A stretch of DNA of 64,000 nt, taken from NCBI GenBank assembly GCA_016788115.1, contig JAEURR010000005.1:466516-530515 (forward strand), written 5' to 3'. This DNA comes from Chthonomonas sp. GTDB taxonomy: Bacteria; Armatimonadota; Fimbriimonadia; Fimbriimonadales; Fimbriimonadaceae. A program made the translations under genes and the position numbers. Every line of letters begins with the position of its first letter. Within the stretch, counting starts at the first letter, position 1. The notes beneath the pieces are model-generated. The model made no database searches. It worked only from the letters and a program-made list of their open reading frames with translations, and was not told where the DNA came from. Of this stretch, positions 9,398-17,179 are shown piece by piece.

Positions 9398-10229
9398 CAT
9401 CCTAAGCGCGCTGGTTTTGGCGGGCCTTTTGGGCCAGAGTGTGCTGCGCGCAAGTCCCGCTGACTCTCCAGATCGCATCGTCTTCTTGCAGGTGGGCCAG
9501 GGCGATTGCACGGTCATTCAGAGTGGGGGGACGACGGTGCTGGTCGACTCGGCCGCGCGGAACGACGTCCTAGATGCGGGCGAATCGCTTGCGGTGCCGC
9601 AACTCTACGATCTGGGAGTACGCCACATCGACGCGATTATTCTCACCCATCCCGACTCGGACCACGTGGGGGGCCTCATCTCGGTGAGTCGGCACTTCGC
9701 AGTAGGGAAGGTCTTCGTGAACGAGGCTTTTCGCCAGCACCCGGACATGCTCCGCACGTTGGCGCTCTCTCGCATTACTTCCGATCGGGTTCTGTGGGTG
9801 TCCTCCCAGCGTACGCTCACCTTCAATCGCGCTTCGCTGAGGATCGTCGCGCCCCCGGGCGAGCAGCCAGACAACGACAATGACGGCTCGTTGCTCACAT
9901 GGGTGACGATGGGAAAATCCTCGGCCCTGCTGATGGGCGACGCTTCGGCGAACGTGGAGTACGACCTCGTAGCGCGTGGGTTAGTTGGCCCGGTGGATCT
10001 CTTGAAGCTTGGCCACCACGGCAGCGGCGGATCCACATCTGCAGAGTTCTTGATGCGTACGCAGCCCAAATGGGGTCTGGTGAGCTGCGGACGCAACAAT
10101 ACCTACGGCCACCCCAATGCGGGCGTCCTGGAGCGTCTCAGGGCCGTACATTGCCGTGTTTGGCGGACGGACCGGCAGGGCGAAGTGGAGTTTCGCCCTA
10201 CCGCCGCCGGATTTGCACTAGCGCCCTAG
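9351..10229 (+). CDS. ComEC C-terminal metallo-beta-lactamase domain as a separate frame
   Basis: A 292-residue protein starting with one membrane segment (about 16-34, ILSALVLAGLLGQSVLRA), then the ComEC-type MBL fold: FLQVGQGDCTVIQSG, the metal motif THPDSDHVGG (about 98-107), LLTWVTMG, LLMGDAS, LKLGHHGSGGST and SCGRNNTYGHPNAGVLERL. In ComEC this domain is thought to degrade the non-transported DNA strand. The ATG at 9351 sits inside the preceding comEC part and could be translated by coupling. The membrane segment here would be the last helix of a full ComEC, so the two frames together make one complete protein. Confidence 0.85.
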   Translation: MAWRLSFGGPIGDRLSILSALVLAGLLGQSVLRASPADSPDRIVFLQVGQGDCTVIQSGGTTVLVDSAARNDVLDAGESLAVPQLYDLGVRHIDAIILTHPDSDHVGGLISVSRHFAVGKVFVNEAFRQHPDMLRTLALSRITSDRVLWVSSQRTLTFNRASLRIVAPPGEQPDNDNDGSLLTWVTMGKSSALLMGDASANVEYDLVARGLVGPVDLLKLGHHGSGGSTSAEFLMRTQPKWGLVSCGRNNTYGHPNAGVLERLRAVHCRVWRTDRQGEVEFRPTAAGFALAP

Positions 10230-12835
10230 CCGCCGAACAGCTTCTTACGCTCTTCGAGCTTGCCGATAAGTGCGTCGAGCTCGGCAAGATTCGCTCTCTC
10301 TCTCTCGACTATCTCTGGCTTGGCGCGCTCGGTGAACTGCGGGTTCGCCAGGCGAGCAGCTAGCTTGTCGCGCTCGACGACCGACTTCTCGGTCTCGCGG
10401 ACGATACGCGCAATCTCCTTCTCAGCGTCGATAATCCCTTCGACCGGCAGGTGGAAGTCGACTCCTGAGACCGTCGTGCTTAGGAACCGTCCTTGCGGCT
10501 TGCCTGGAGTGAGCGTTGCGAGCTTGGCCTGGGATCGGATGACCTCCTCTCCGCCGAGTAGGTCACCCTCGTAGAAGCAGGGAAGTGCCTCTTTGAGTGC
10601 ACCCATGCCGATCTCCGCACGCAACCCTCGCACTCCACGGGTGAACTCAAACCACTGACTGACGGTCTGTTCGGCGTCCGGCTGCGAGTAGTCCGCCACC
10701 CACGCAGGCCAGCACTCCTCCGCCACGAACGGGGTTTTCCCTTCGACCGGCAGATGAGCATAGATCTCTTCGGTGATATGCGGCATGATCGGGTGGAGCA
10801 TGATCAGGAACGCGCGTAGCGCCTGGCTCAGCACCCACTGGGGTACGGCGCGCTGGGCTTCGTCCTGCATGCGATGCTTGCTCACCTCGATGTACCAGTC
10901 GCAGAAATCGGACCAGAAGAAGCTGTACAGCGCTCCGGCAACCGCCTGCACGTCGTAACCCTCGTACCCTTCGCGAGCGATCTTCTCGATCGCGGCGAGG
11001 CGACTGAGCAACCACTCGTCAACTATCTCGAGCTTCTCCGGCTTGGCCCCGCTGTAGCCGTCCAGGTTCATTAGAACGAATCGCGAGGCGTTCCAGATCT
11101 TGTTGCAGAAGTTGCGAGCGTCCTCAGTTCGACGATCGCTGTACCGAATCTCTTGGTTCATGCCCGACTGCGACAGCAGCGTATACCGGAGTGCGTCCGC
11201 GCCGATGCTCTCAATCACCCCGCGCGGGTCGATGCCTGTCCCCAAGCTCTTGCTCATGCGGCGGCCGTCCTCGGTGAGCACCGTCGCGTGGATGTACACC
11301 TCGCTGAACGGGATATCGCCTACGAAGTCCATGCCCATCATCACCATGCGCGCGACCCATAGATTGATGATGTTACGGTCGGTGACGAGAAGGGAAGTCG
11401 GGTAGAAAGCGGCAAGATCGTCCGTCCTTTCGGGCCATCCGAGCGTTGCGAAGGGCCACAAACCGCTGCTGAACCAAGTATCGAGCACATCGTCATCTTG
11501 GCGGACGATCTTGTCTGCGCCTGCCTTAGCCTGAGCGTCTTCCAAAGACATGGCCGCGATGCTCGCGCCAGACTCGGTGTAGTAAACCGGGATGCGGTGC
11601 CCCCACCACAACTGCCGGCTGATGCACCAATCCCGGATATTCTCCAGCCAGTCTAGGAAAACTTTGTTGTAGCGGTCCGGAATGAATCGAATGCGACCCT
11701 GGCGCACGGCCTCCATGGCGGGTCCTGCGAGTTCGGTCTGTTTCACGAACCACTGCTCACTGAGCAGCGGCTCGACGACTTCGCCGGAGCGCTCGCTCAC
11801 GATCAATGCGATCTCATGGTCCTCGACCTTGACCAGGTGACCGGAGGCTTCTAAGTCGGCCACAATCCGCTTTCGCGCTTCATAGCGGTCCAGACTCTCG
11901 TAGGGTCCGCAGTCTCCAGTGACCTTGCCCGTTTCATCGAGCACCACCGGCATCGAGAGTCCGGCCCGGACCCCTACTTCGAAGTCGTTGGGGTCGTGCG
12001 CAGGAGTGATTTTGACTGCACCTGTTCCGAAAGTCGGATCGGGATACGGGTCCGCAATGAGCGGAATCAGTCGATTCATGAGCGGAAGAACGAGGTTCTT
12101 GCCGACAAGCGCCTTATATCGGTCATCGGACGGATGGACCGCCACGGCCACGTCGGCAAGCATGGTTTCGGGTCGCGTCGTCGCAATCACGACTTCGCCC
12201 GAGCCATCTTCGAATGGATAGCGAACATGGTAGAGCTTGCCACGGACGACTTTGCGCTCCGTTTCGATGTCGCTCACGCTCGTTCGCAGTACCGGATCCC
12301 AGTTCACCACGCGCTTACCGCGGTAAATCAGCCCCCGATCAAACCAATCAATGAAAACTTTGAGCACCGCATCGGCATAGCCTTGGTCAAGGGTGAACCG
12401 ACTTCGGCCCCAATCGAACGCACAACCCAGCTGCCGGAACTGGCTGATGATCGTACTTCCACTCTCTTCGCGCCACTCCCACACGCGCTCGATGAACTTC
12501 TCGCGACCTATCTTTGCTGCAGAGACGCCCTCTTTGCGCAGCTGCTTGTCCACCACGCTCTGGGTTGCGATGCCTGCATGGTCCTGCCCCGGCAGGATGA
12601 GCACACGATCGCCGCGAAGCCGACGAAATCGTCCAGCCAGATCCTGCAACGGGTAGCAGAGGGAGTGTCCCATGTGCAGCGATCCCGTGATGTTGGGCGG
12701 CGGAATCGTGATAGTGAACGTGGGGCGAGATGTGTCGGGGCTTGGCTTGAACAAGCCAGCCGCCTCCCAGGCGGCATACCACTTCGACTCTACGAGCGAC
12801 GCGTCGTAGCGCGGTGCGAGATCTACTTCTATCAT
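10226..12835 (-). CDS. valS: Valyl-tRNA synthetase
   Basis: ValRS charges tRNA-Val and edits mischarged threonine. Class I signatures are present: the HIGH-type PPNITGSLHMGHS (about 45) and the KMSKS-type GRRMSKSLGTG (about 515). The editing insertion lies between them, the anticodon-binding domain follows, and a C-terminal coiled-coil arm ends in LIGKLEERKKLFGG. I start it at 12835, where an AGGAAAG Shine-Dalgarno sits 7 nt upstream; the frame could open at a GTG at 12865 but nothing supports it. A TACAAT box at 12868-12873 may be its -10. The stop shares a CTAG overlap with the comEC MBL frame. Confidence 0.95.
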   Translation of the reverse strand: MIEVDLAPRYDASLVESKWYAAWEAAGLFKPSPDTSRPTFTITIPPPNITGSLHMGHSLCYPLQDLAGRFRRLRGDRVLILPGQDHAGIATQSVVDKQLRKEGVSAAKIGREKFIERVWEWREESGSTIISQFRQLGCAFDWGRSRFTLDQGYADAVLKVFIDWFDRGLIYRGKRVVNWDPVLRTSVSDIETERKVVRGKLYHVRYPFEDGSGEVVIATTRPETMLADVAVAVHPSDDRYKALVGKNLVLPLMNRLIPLIADPYPDPTFGTGAVKITPAHDPNDFEVGVRAGLSMPVVLDETGKVTGDCGPYESLDRYEARKRIVADLEASGHLVKVEDHEIALIVSERSGEVVEPLLSEQWFVKQTELAGPAMEAVRQGRIRFIPDRYNKVFLDWLENIRDWCISRQLWWGHRIPVYYTESGASIAAMSLEDAQAKAGADKIVRQDDDVLDTWFSSGLWPFATLGWPERTDDLAAFYPTSLLVTDRNIINLWVARMVMMGMDFVGDIPFSEVYIHATVLTEDGRRMSKSLGTGIDPRGVIESIGADALRYTLLSQSGMNQEIRYSDRRTEDARNFCNKIWNASRFVLMNLDGYSGAKPEKLEIVDEWLLSRLAAIEKIAREGYEGYDVQAVAGALYSFFWSDFCDWYIEVSKHRMQDEAQRAVPQWVLSQALRAFLIMLHPIMPHITEEIYAHLPVEGKTPFVAEECWPAWVADYSQPDAEQTVSQWFEFTRGVRGLRAEIGMGALKEALPCFYEGDLLGGEEVIRSQAKLATLTPGKPQGRFLSTTVSGVDFHLPVEGIIDAEKEIARIVRETEKSVVERDKLAARLANPQFTERAKPEIVERERANLAELDALIGKLEERKKLFGG

Positions 12836-12867
12836 TGTTGAGCTTTCCTGTCTTGAAAGACTCACAC

Positions 12868-12873
12868 ATTGTA
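12868..12873 (-). promoter_or_regulatory. Probable -10 box of valS
   Basis: TACAAT on the minus strand, about 32 nt before the valS ATG, leaving a short leader that carries the AGGAAAG ribosome binding site. Confidence 0.45.
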
Positions 12874-12886
12874 CCGTGCACCCTAT

Positions 12887-12902
12887 CGTTTCACGTGAAA
12901 CG
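12887..12902. promoter_or_regulatory. parS: parS-like centromere site
   Basis: The 14-nt perfect palindrome GTTTCACGTGAAAC is the core of the bacterial parS consensus TGTTTCACGTGAAACA, bound by ParB. The outer bases here are C and G instead of T and A, keeping a 16-nt palindrome. It lies between valS and the ABC ATPase gene, 6.3 kb from the candidate oriC, the distance at which parS sites usually cluster. I saw no second copy in the window. Confidence 0.75.
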
Positions 12903-12906
12903 TGCC

Positions 12907-13875
12907 TTAGCCGGTGCTCTCCATTAGCTTGGTGACGATCTCCTCAATCGGCGGGTCTTCGATCGCGATGTCGGCAACATCGTAGTTGCTGAGGATGCTC
13001 GCAGCAAGTGCGGGAGTCTCATTCCGCGGGGCGGTGATGACGACCCCGCCATCAAAGGTCTCGATCACACTCTCAAATCGATCAACGGGTGCTTCGCCCT
13101 TAAAGGTGATACGGAGCCGCTTTTGCGGGTCCATTTGAGCGGTTAGCGCTTCCAGTGTTCCCTCAAACGCCATAGATCCGTTGTTGATCATGATCACGCG
13201 CTCGCATAGCGCTTCGACGTCCTGCATGTAGTGGCTGGTGAGCAGAATCGTGCTCCCATCCTCCTGGTTCAGTACCTTTAGAAAGTCGCGTATCCGTTTC
13301 TGTGAGACAACATCGAGCCCGATGGTGGGTTCATCGAGGAAGACGACGCGTGGCCGATGGAGCAGCGCAGCTACGAGCTCGCACTTCATTCGCTCTCCCA
13401 GGCTGAGTTTTCGAACTTGAGTGTCAAGTTTCGCGCCGATTTGTAGGTGATCGGCCAGAAAGTCCAATCGCTTCTTGTAGTCCGCGTCCGGAACGTCGTA
13501 CAGCTCTTTCATCACGAGAAAGCTCTCGCGAGCGGGCAAGTCCCACCAGAGCTGCATCTTGTTGCCCATGACCAGGCTCATCTGGCGCAGCATGCGCGGG
13601 TCGCGTTGGAATGGCGTGAAGCCAAGTACAGTTGCAGACCCGCCACTGGGGTACAAGATTCCCGAGAGCATCTTGATCGTCGTGGTCTTGCCAGCACCGT
13701 TCGGCCCGAGAAACCCAACGATCTCGCCCTCCGCGAGGCTAAACGAGACTTCGCGCACCGCGTGGATGTGTTCGACCTTGCGCGTCAGCAGCGCTTTGAA
13801 CGCCCCGGCGATCCCCGATTCCTTCTTGGTTGCGGTATAGGCTTTGCTTAGCCGCTCGACTTCGATCACTGCCAC
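12907..13875 (-). CDS. ABC transporter ATP-binding protein (ABC-2 type)
   Basis: A 322-residue ATPase with Walker A GPNGAGKTTT (about 58-67), a degenerate signature LSLGERMK, Walker B RVVFLDEPTIGLDVVS and the H-loop LLTSHYMQDV. The extra C-terminal region of about 90 residues is like those of ABC-2 exporters of the Nat/viologen type. It would power efflux by a membrane partner, but no permease gene is next to it: cdsA lies 9 nt upstream and valS downstream. The start is GTG with a TAGGCT box 6 nt before it. Confidence 0.85.
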   Translation of the reverse strand: MAVIEVERLSKAYTATKKESGIAGAFKALLTRKVEHIHAVREVSFSLAEGEIVGFLGPNGAGKTTTIKMLSGILYPSGGSATVLGFTPFQRDPRMLRQMSLVMGNKMQLWWDLPARESFLVMKELYDVPDADYKKRLDFLADHLQIGAKLDTQVRKLSLGERMKCELVAALLHRPRVVFLDEPTIGLDVVSQKRIRDFLKVLNQEDGSTILLTSHYMQDVEALCERVIMINNGSMAFEGTLEALTAQMDPQKRLRITFKGEAPVDRFESVIETFDGGVVITAPRNETPALAASILSNYDVADIAIEDPPIEEIVTKLMESTG

Positions 13876-13884
13876 TCGCGTAGC

Positions 13885-14628
13885 CTACCTTGCAGGCCAG
13901 CAGTAGATCAGGAGCGCGACGGGGACGGCGGTCAGCAGCATGGCGTCGATGCGGTCGAGTACGCCGCCGTGCCCCGGCAAAAGGGTGCCGCTGTCTTTCA
14001 CCCCTGCCCGCCTCTTCATGTAGCTCTCGAAGAGGTCCCCGGCCTGACCGAAGACGGTACAGATCGCGCCAGCGGCGATTCCCAAGCCCAGGTTGTGAGT
14101 CGAGAGTAGTGCGCCAGCGGCCATCGCGCTGACGGCGTGGGCGGCCGACCCTTCCCAGGTCTTGTTGGGTGAGATTGTGGGCATGAGCTTGGTCTTGCCC
14201 CAGGCCCGACCGGCGAAGATAGCTGCGGTGTCACCCGCCCATACGGGGACGAGGGCGAGCAAAAGCATGAGCGGCCCAAGCTGCTGCAGCCAGACGCAAG
14301 CGGCCAGCGGCGCAGCCAAATAGAGTCCGGAAAGTGAGTGAAGTGGCTTCTTTAAGCAGCCTATAAAACCCAGCATCAGAGTTGCCGCCAGCAACGCCAG
14401 ATAAGGCCCCTTCCCGATCGACCAGTCGCTGCCCAGTGCAAAGCCAGCATAGGCAAGCGCCGCAAGCACTGTAACGATCGCGCCGCTCCGTAGCAGCTTG
14501 GACAGTTCATGGCCGCCGATGCCAACCAAGACGAAACCGAGTCCGAGTAGCGGCCATTTCCAAGGTGCGAAAATCGCTCCAAGCGCAATCCCGATGAGCA
14601 AGATCGCGGTCAGAACCCGTGTCTTCAT
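13885..14628 (-). CDS. cdsA: Phosphatidate cytidylyltransferase
   Basis: CdsA makes CDP-diacylglycerol from phosphatidate and CTP, the branch point of phospholipid synthesis. The 247-residue protein has about seven hydrophobic segments and the family signature KDSGTLLPGHGGVLDRID near the C-terminus (about 212-229), with SPNKTWEGS earlier. It lies between a sigma factor gene (25 nt upstream) and the ABC ATPase (9 nt downstream), all on the minus strand. The usual uppS, frr and dxr companions are not here. Confidence 0.92.
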   Translation of the reverse strand: MKTRVLTAILLIGIALGAIFAPWKWPLLGLGFVLVGIGGHELSKLLRSGAIVTVLAALAYAGFALGSDWSIGKGPYLALLAATLMLGFIGCLKKPLHSLSGLYLAAPLAACVWLQQLGPLMLLLALVPVWAGDTAAIFAGRAWGKTKLMPTISPNKTWEGSAAHAVSAMAAGALLSTHNLGLGIAAGAICTVFGQAGDLFESYMKRRAGVKDSGTLLPGHGGVLDRIDAMLLTAVPVALLIYCWPAR

Positions 14629-14653
14629 GATCTGCGAACCACGATACCCCGCG

Positions 14654-15277
14654 CTAGTTGCGGAGCGTCGGGCCGATCTTCTTGCGCACGCGCTGGAGGG
14701 CGTTGTCCACCGTCTTGGGCGGGCAATGCAGCGCCTCCCCCATTTCGATGTAGCTCTGGCCCGCCAAGTATCTCTTGAGGACGCAGATCTCCATTGGGCT
14801 GAGCTTGCGCTCCATCAACTGGCGGATCTCTTTGGGGAATTCTTTCTGGAGCAGGAGTCGCTCGGGATTGACGCTCCGTTCGTCAGCCACCAGCTCGGCC
14901 AATTGTTGCTCGCCGTACTCGGCATCCAGCGAGACCGTTCGGGCGTCTCCTGCTCGCTTACTGCGCGTCGCGCCCTTCACAGCAGAGATGATCTGTCGAG
15001 TGACGCAGAGCTCGGCGAAGGGTCGGAAGCGTGGGAGCCTGTCGGGACGATAATCGCGGATGGCGCGACACAAGCCGATCATCCCTTCTTGGATCACATC
15101 TTCGGTGTCACCACCAGACACGTAGAAGCCAAGTGCCTTCAGGCGAACAAAATTGCGATATCGGGCGACGATGCACTCAGTGGCATCGGTCAGCCCCGTG
15201 CGGGCCAGACTCACCACCTCTTCGTCGGCGAGGTGCGAGTATCGATATGCATAAGAATCGGGATTATACGTGGCCAT
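14654..15277 (-). CDS. RNA polymerase sigma factor, SigH/Spo0H-like
   Basis: A 207-residue sigma-70 family protein. Region 2 carries DVIQEGMIGLCRAIRDYRPDR (about 58-79) and the -10 recognition part RFRPFAELCVTRQIISAVKGATR; region 4 carries LSPMEICVLKRYLAGQSYIEMGEALHCPPKTVDNALQRVRKKI, a helix-turn-helix. The FAELCVTRQI motif and overall layout resemble Bacillus SigH (Spo0H), which controls transition-phase and early sporulation genes. No spore genes are in the window, so its regulon is unknown. It has a clear promoter and a leader of about 35 nt. Confidence 0.85.
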   Translation of the reverse strand: MATYNPDSYAYRYSHLADEEVVSLARTGLTDATECIVARYRNFVRLKALGFYVSGGDTEDVIQEGMIGLCRAIRDYRPDRLPRFRPFAELCVTRQIISAVKGATRSKRAGDARTVSLDAEYGEQQLAELVADERSVNPERLLLQKEFPKEIRQLMERKLSPMEICVLKRYLAGQSYIEMGEALHCPPKTVDNALQRVRKKIGPTLRN

Positions 15278-15317
15278 TGCTTGCCCCTGGAACCCTGAGA
15301 TTCAACTAACTATTTTC

Positions 15318-15346
15318 AGTTTATGCCGAATTGACCATTCTGTCAA
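15318..15346 (-). promoter_or_regulatory. Sigma-70 type promoter of the SigH-like gene
   Basis: On the minus strand a perfect TTGACA (15341-15346) is followed after 17 nt by TAAACT (15318-15323). The sigma factor ATG is about 40 nt further on. This is the best full promoter in the window. Confidence 0.75.
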
Positions 15347-15365
15347 TGCACGTTTCAGATTGGCA

Positions 15366-15404
15366 CAAAAAAGCCCGCCGCGGGTGGTCCCGGGGCAGGC
15401 TTTT
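15366..15404 (-). terminator. Rho-independent terminator of the recA operon end
   Basis: On the minus strand an 11-bp stem (AAAAGCCTGCC with GGCGGGCTTTT, one wobble) ends in a run of six T. It follows the stop of the PKD-domain gene by a few bases. Confidence 0.85.
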
Positions 15405-15412
15405 CGAAATGG

Positions 15413-16390
15413 TCAGTTGACCTTGACGTTCAGTGTGGTGGAGTACGGTTTCTTCAGCCCGAAGAGGTCAGAGATCGTCACCGTCACCACGTAGCTGCCC
15501 GACTTTCTGAATCGGCGCTTGACGGTTTGACCTTCGGCGTCCACCTGGATGCCATCTGCAGAGTCGAAATCCCACGTGTAGCGCAGGGTAGACGATCCGC
15601 CGTATCCGATTGCCGAGAACTGGAGCTCTTCGCCGAGGCCAATATTGCGCTCACGGAAAGTCGGCTCGCCGCTGATCGGGGTCGCATCGTTGATGCTGCG
15701 AACTTCACCGATGTAAAACGTCCCGACCGAGTTGCCGCTGAAAGCGACTTCTACGACCTTCTTGTTCGTGCGGGCAAAACCACTAATCGCTTGCAGGGGA
15801 GCGGAAACCATGCGCCAACCGTTCTCGCCAGCCGCTCCGAACTTCAAGAAGACTTCGCTCTTGAGCCCGTCCGAAGTCGTCACGATCATACGGATTTGGT
15901 CAAAGGCCGTCGGAGTTGCCGGAGTCGTGGTGCCGCTGCCGCTGCCAGGACCTCCCCGGACACCGCCCGAAGGATCGCCGCCGCCGCGCTCAGCACCTTC
16001 ATCGCCGGCCATACCGCCGCCTCCCGAGGTGGATGACGCCCCGGGTCCGCCTGACCGCGCGCCCGGTCCGCCGCCCATCGTCTGGGTACTGTCCGCCAGC
16101 TTAACGGCGACGCGAAGCAAATTGTTTGGATCCGCGGCTGCTTCAGAGAAATCGACGGCGTTGGCAAAGACGATGCGCCCGCCCTGGAAGAAGTTGCGTG
16201 TGCTGATGCGAATGCTGTTTGTGCCTTCGTAAGCGGCCTCATCGGTCTCAGCGATGCTACCGCTCCCCCAACCGGTCAGGCTCACCCCCTGGTCCTTCAC
16301 CGTGCGCGTGGGGCTGTAGAGCACGACCGACGGCGCGGCGGCGGCCCAGGCGCAAAGCGCGATACTACCAATTACTGTCCAGGTCTTCAT
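15413..16390 (-). CDS. Secreted protein with a C-terminal PKD-like domain
   Basis: A 325-residue exported protein: signal peptide about 1-18 (MKTWTVIGSIALCAWAAA), a beta-rich domain like a carbohydrate-binding module (about 20-110 and 165-230), interrupted by a low-complexity linker rich in Gly, Ser and Pro (about 105-155). A C-terminal PKD-type domain (about 240-325) has YTWDFDSADG and FRKSGSYVVTVTISD. PKD domains are surface adhesion modules. It lies 6 nt after ymdB and is probably the last gene of the recA-recX-rny-ymdB unit, ending at a strong terminator. The function is unknown. Confidence 0.75.
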   Translation of the reverse strand: MKTWTVIGSIALCAWAAAAPSVVLYSPTRTVKDQGVSLTGWGSGSIAETDEAAYEGTNSIRISTRNFFQGGRIVFANAVDFSEAAADPNNLLRVAVKLADSTQTMGGGPGARSGGPGASSTSGGGGMAGDEGAERGGGDPSGGVRGGPGSGSGTTTPATPTAFDQIRMIVTTSDGLKSEVFLKFGAAGENGWRMVSAPLQAISGFARTNKKVVEVAFSGNSVGTFYIGEVRSINDATPISGEPTFRERNIGLGEELQFSAIGYGGSSTLRYTWDFDSADGIQVDAEGQTVKRRFRKSGSYVVTVTISDLFGLKKPYSTTLNVKVN

Positions 16391-16396
16391 GTGTTG

Positions 16397-17179
16397 TTAT
16401 CCTGCCGATTCGCGACGCACTCGCTCGATGGCTACGGCGCGTCCAGTATCTCTTTCGACGTCAATGACCACCCCAGCGATACATCCAGGTTCGTCAGAGA
16501 CTTCAAATCTTTCGGGCATCGAGGTCCGGAACTTGCGGAGAATAATCTCCCGCTCCATCCCCAATACGCTGTTTCTGGGCCCACACATTCCCACGTCGGT
16601 GATGTAAGCGGTCCCCATCTCGAGGATCGTTTCATCCGCCGTCGTCACGTGCGTATGGGTTCCCAGCACCGCCGTCACCCTACCTTCGCAATGATAGCCC
16701 ATCGCGATCTTCTCGCTTGTCGCCTCGGCATGAAAGTCGAGGAGCCGATGCGGGCTGGCGCACTGCGCGAGCAATCCGTCGATGCACGCGAAGGGATCGT
16801 CGTAACCATCAAGGAAGACGCGACCGCACACGTTCATGATGTGCAACAAGATTCCGTCCCGCTCAACTGACGTCAGACCGCGTCCGGGTGCACTGGGCGG
16901 CATGTTCGCTGGTCGAACGACGGGTGCATCGGTGGCGAACGTCTCGATAATCTCCTTCTTGTTGAAGGCGTGATTGCCCAGCGTGATCGCATCCACGTTA
17001 AGCTTGAAGAGCTCGCGGCAGATGTCCGGGGTGATCCCCACTCCGCCAGCAGAGTTTTCGCCGTTGACAATGGTGAAGAGCGGCCTATAGTCTTCTTGCA
17101 GGCCGGGCAAAAATTCCGCGACGGCGCGCCGACCACGCTTGCCCACGATGTCACCAAGGAACAGAATGCGGTAGGTCAC
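16397..17179 (-). CDS. ymdB: YmdB-like metallophosphoesterase
   Basis: A 260-residue calcineurin-type phosphodiesterase. The start LGDIVGKRGRRAV, VNGENSAGG, GNHAFNKKE, DFHAEATSEK and GTHTHVTTADE carry the metal ligands of the TIGR00282 family. In Bacillus, YmdB cleaves 2',3'-cyclic nucleotides, affects biofilm behaviour and interacts with RNase Y. Here too it follows rny directly with a 4-nt overlap, supporting a shared role in RNA turnover. Confidence 0.9.
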   Translation of the reverse strand: MTYRILFLGDIVGKRGRRAVAEFLPGLQEDYRPLFTIVNGENSAGGVGITPDICRELFKLNVDAITLGNHAFNKKEIIETFATDAPVVRPANMPPSAPGRGLTSVERDGILLHIMNVCGRVFLDGYDDPFACIDGLLAQCASPHRLLDFHAEATSEKIAMGYHCEGRVTAVLGTHTHVTTADETILEMGTAYITDVGMCGPRNSVLGMEREIILRKFRTSMPERFEVSDEPGCIAGVVIDVERDTGRAVAIERVRRESAG

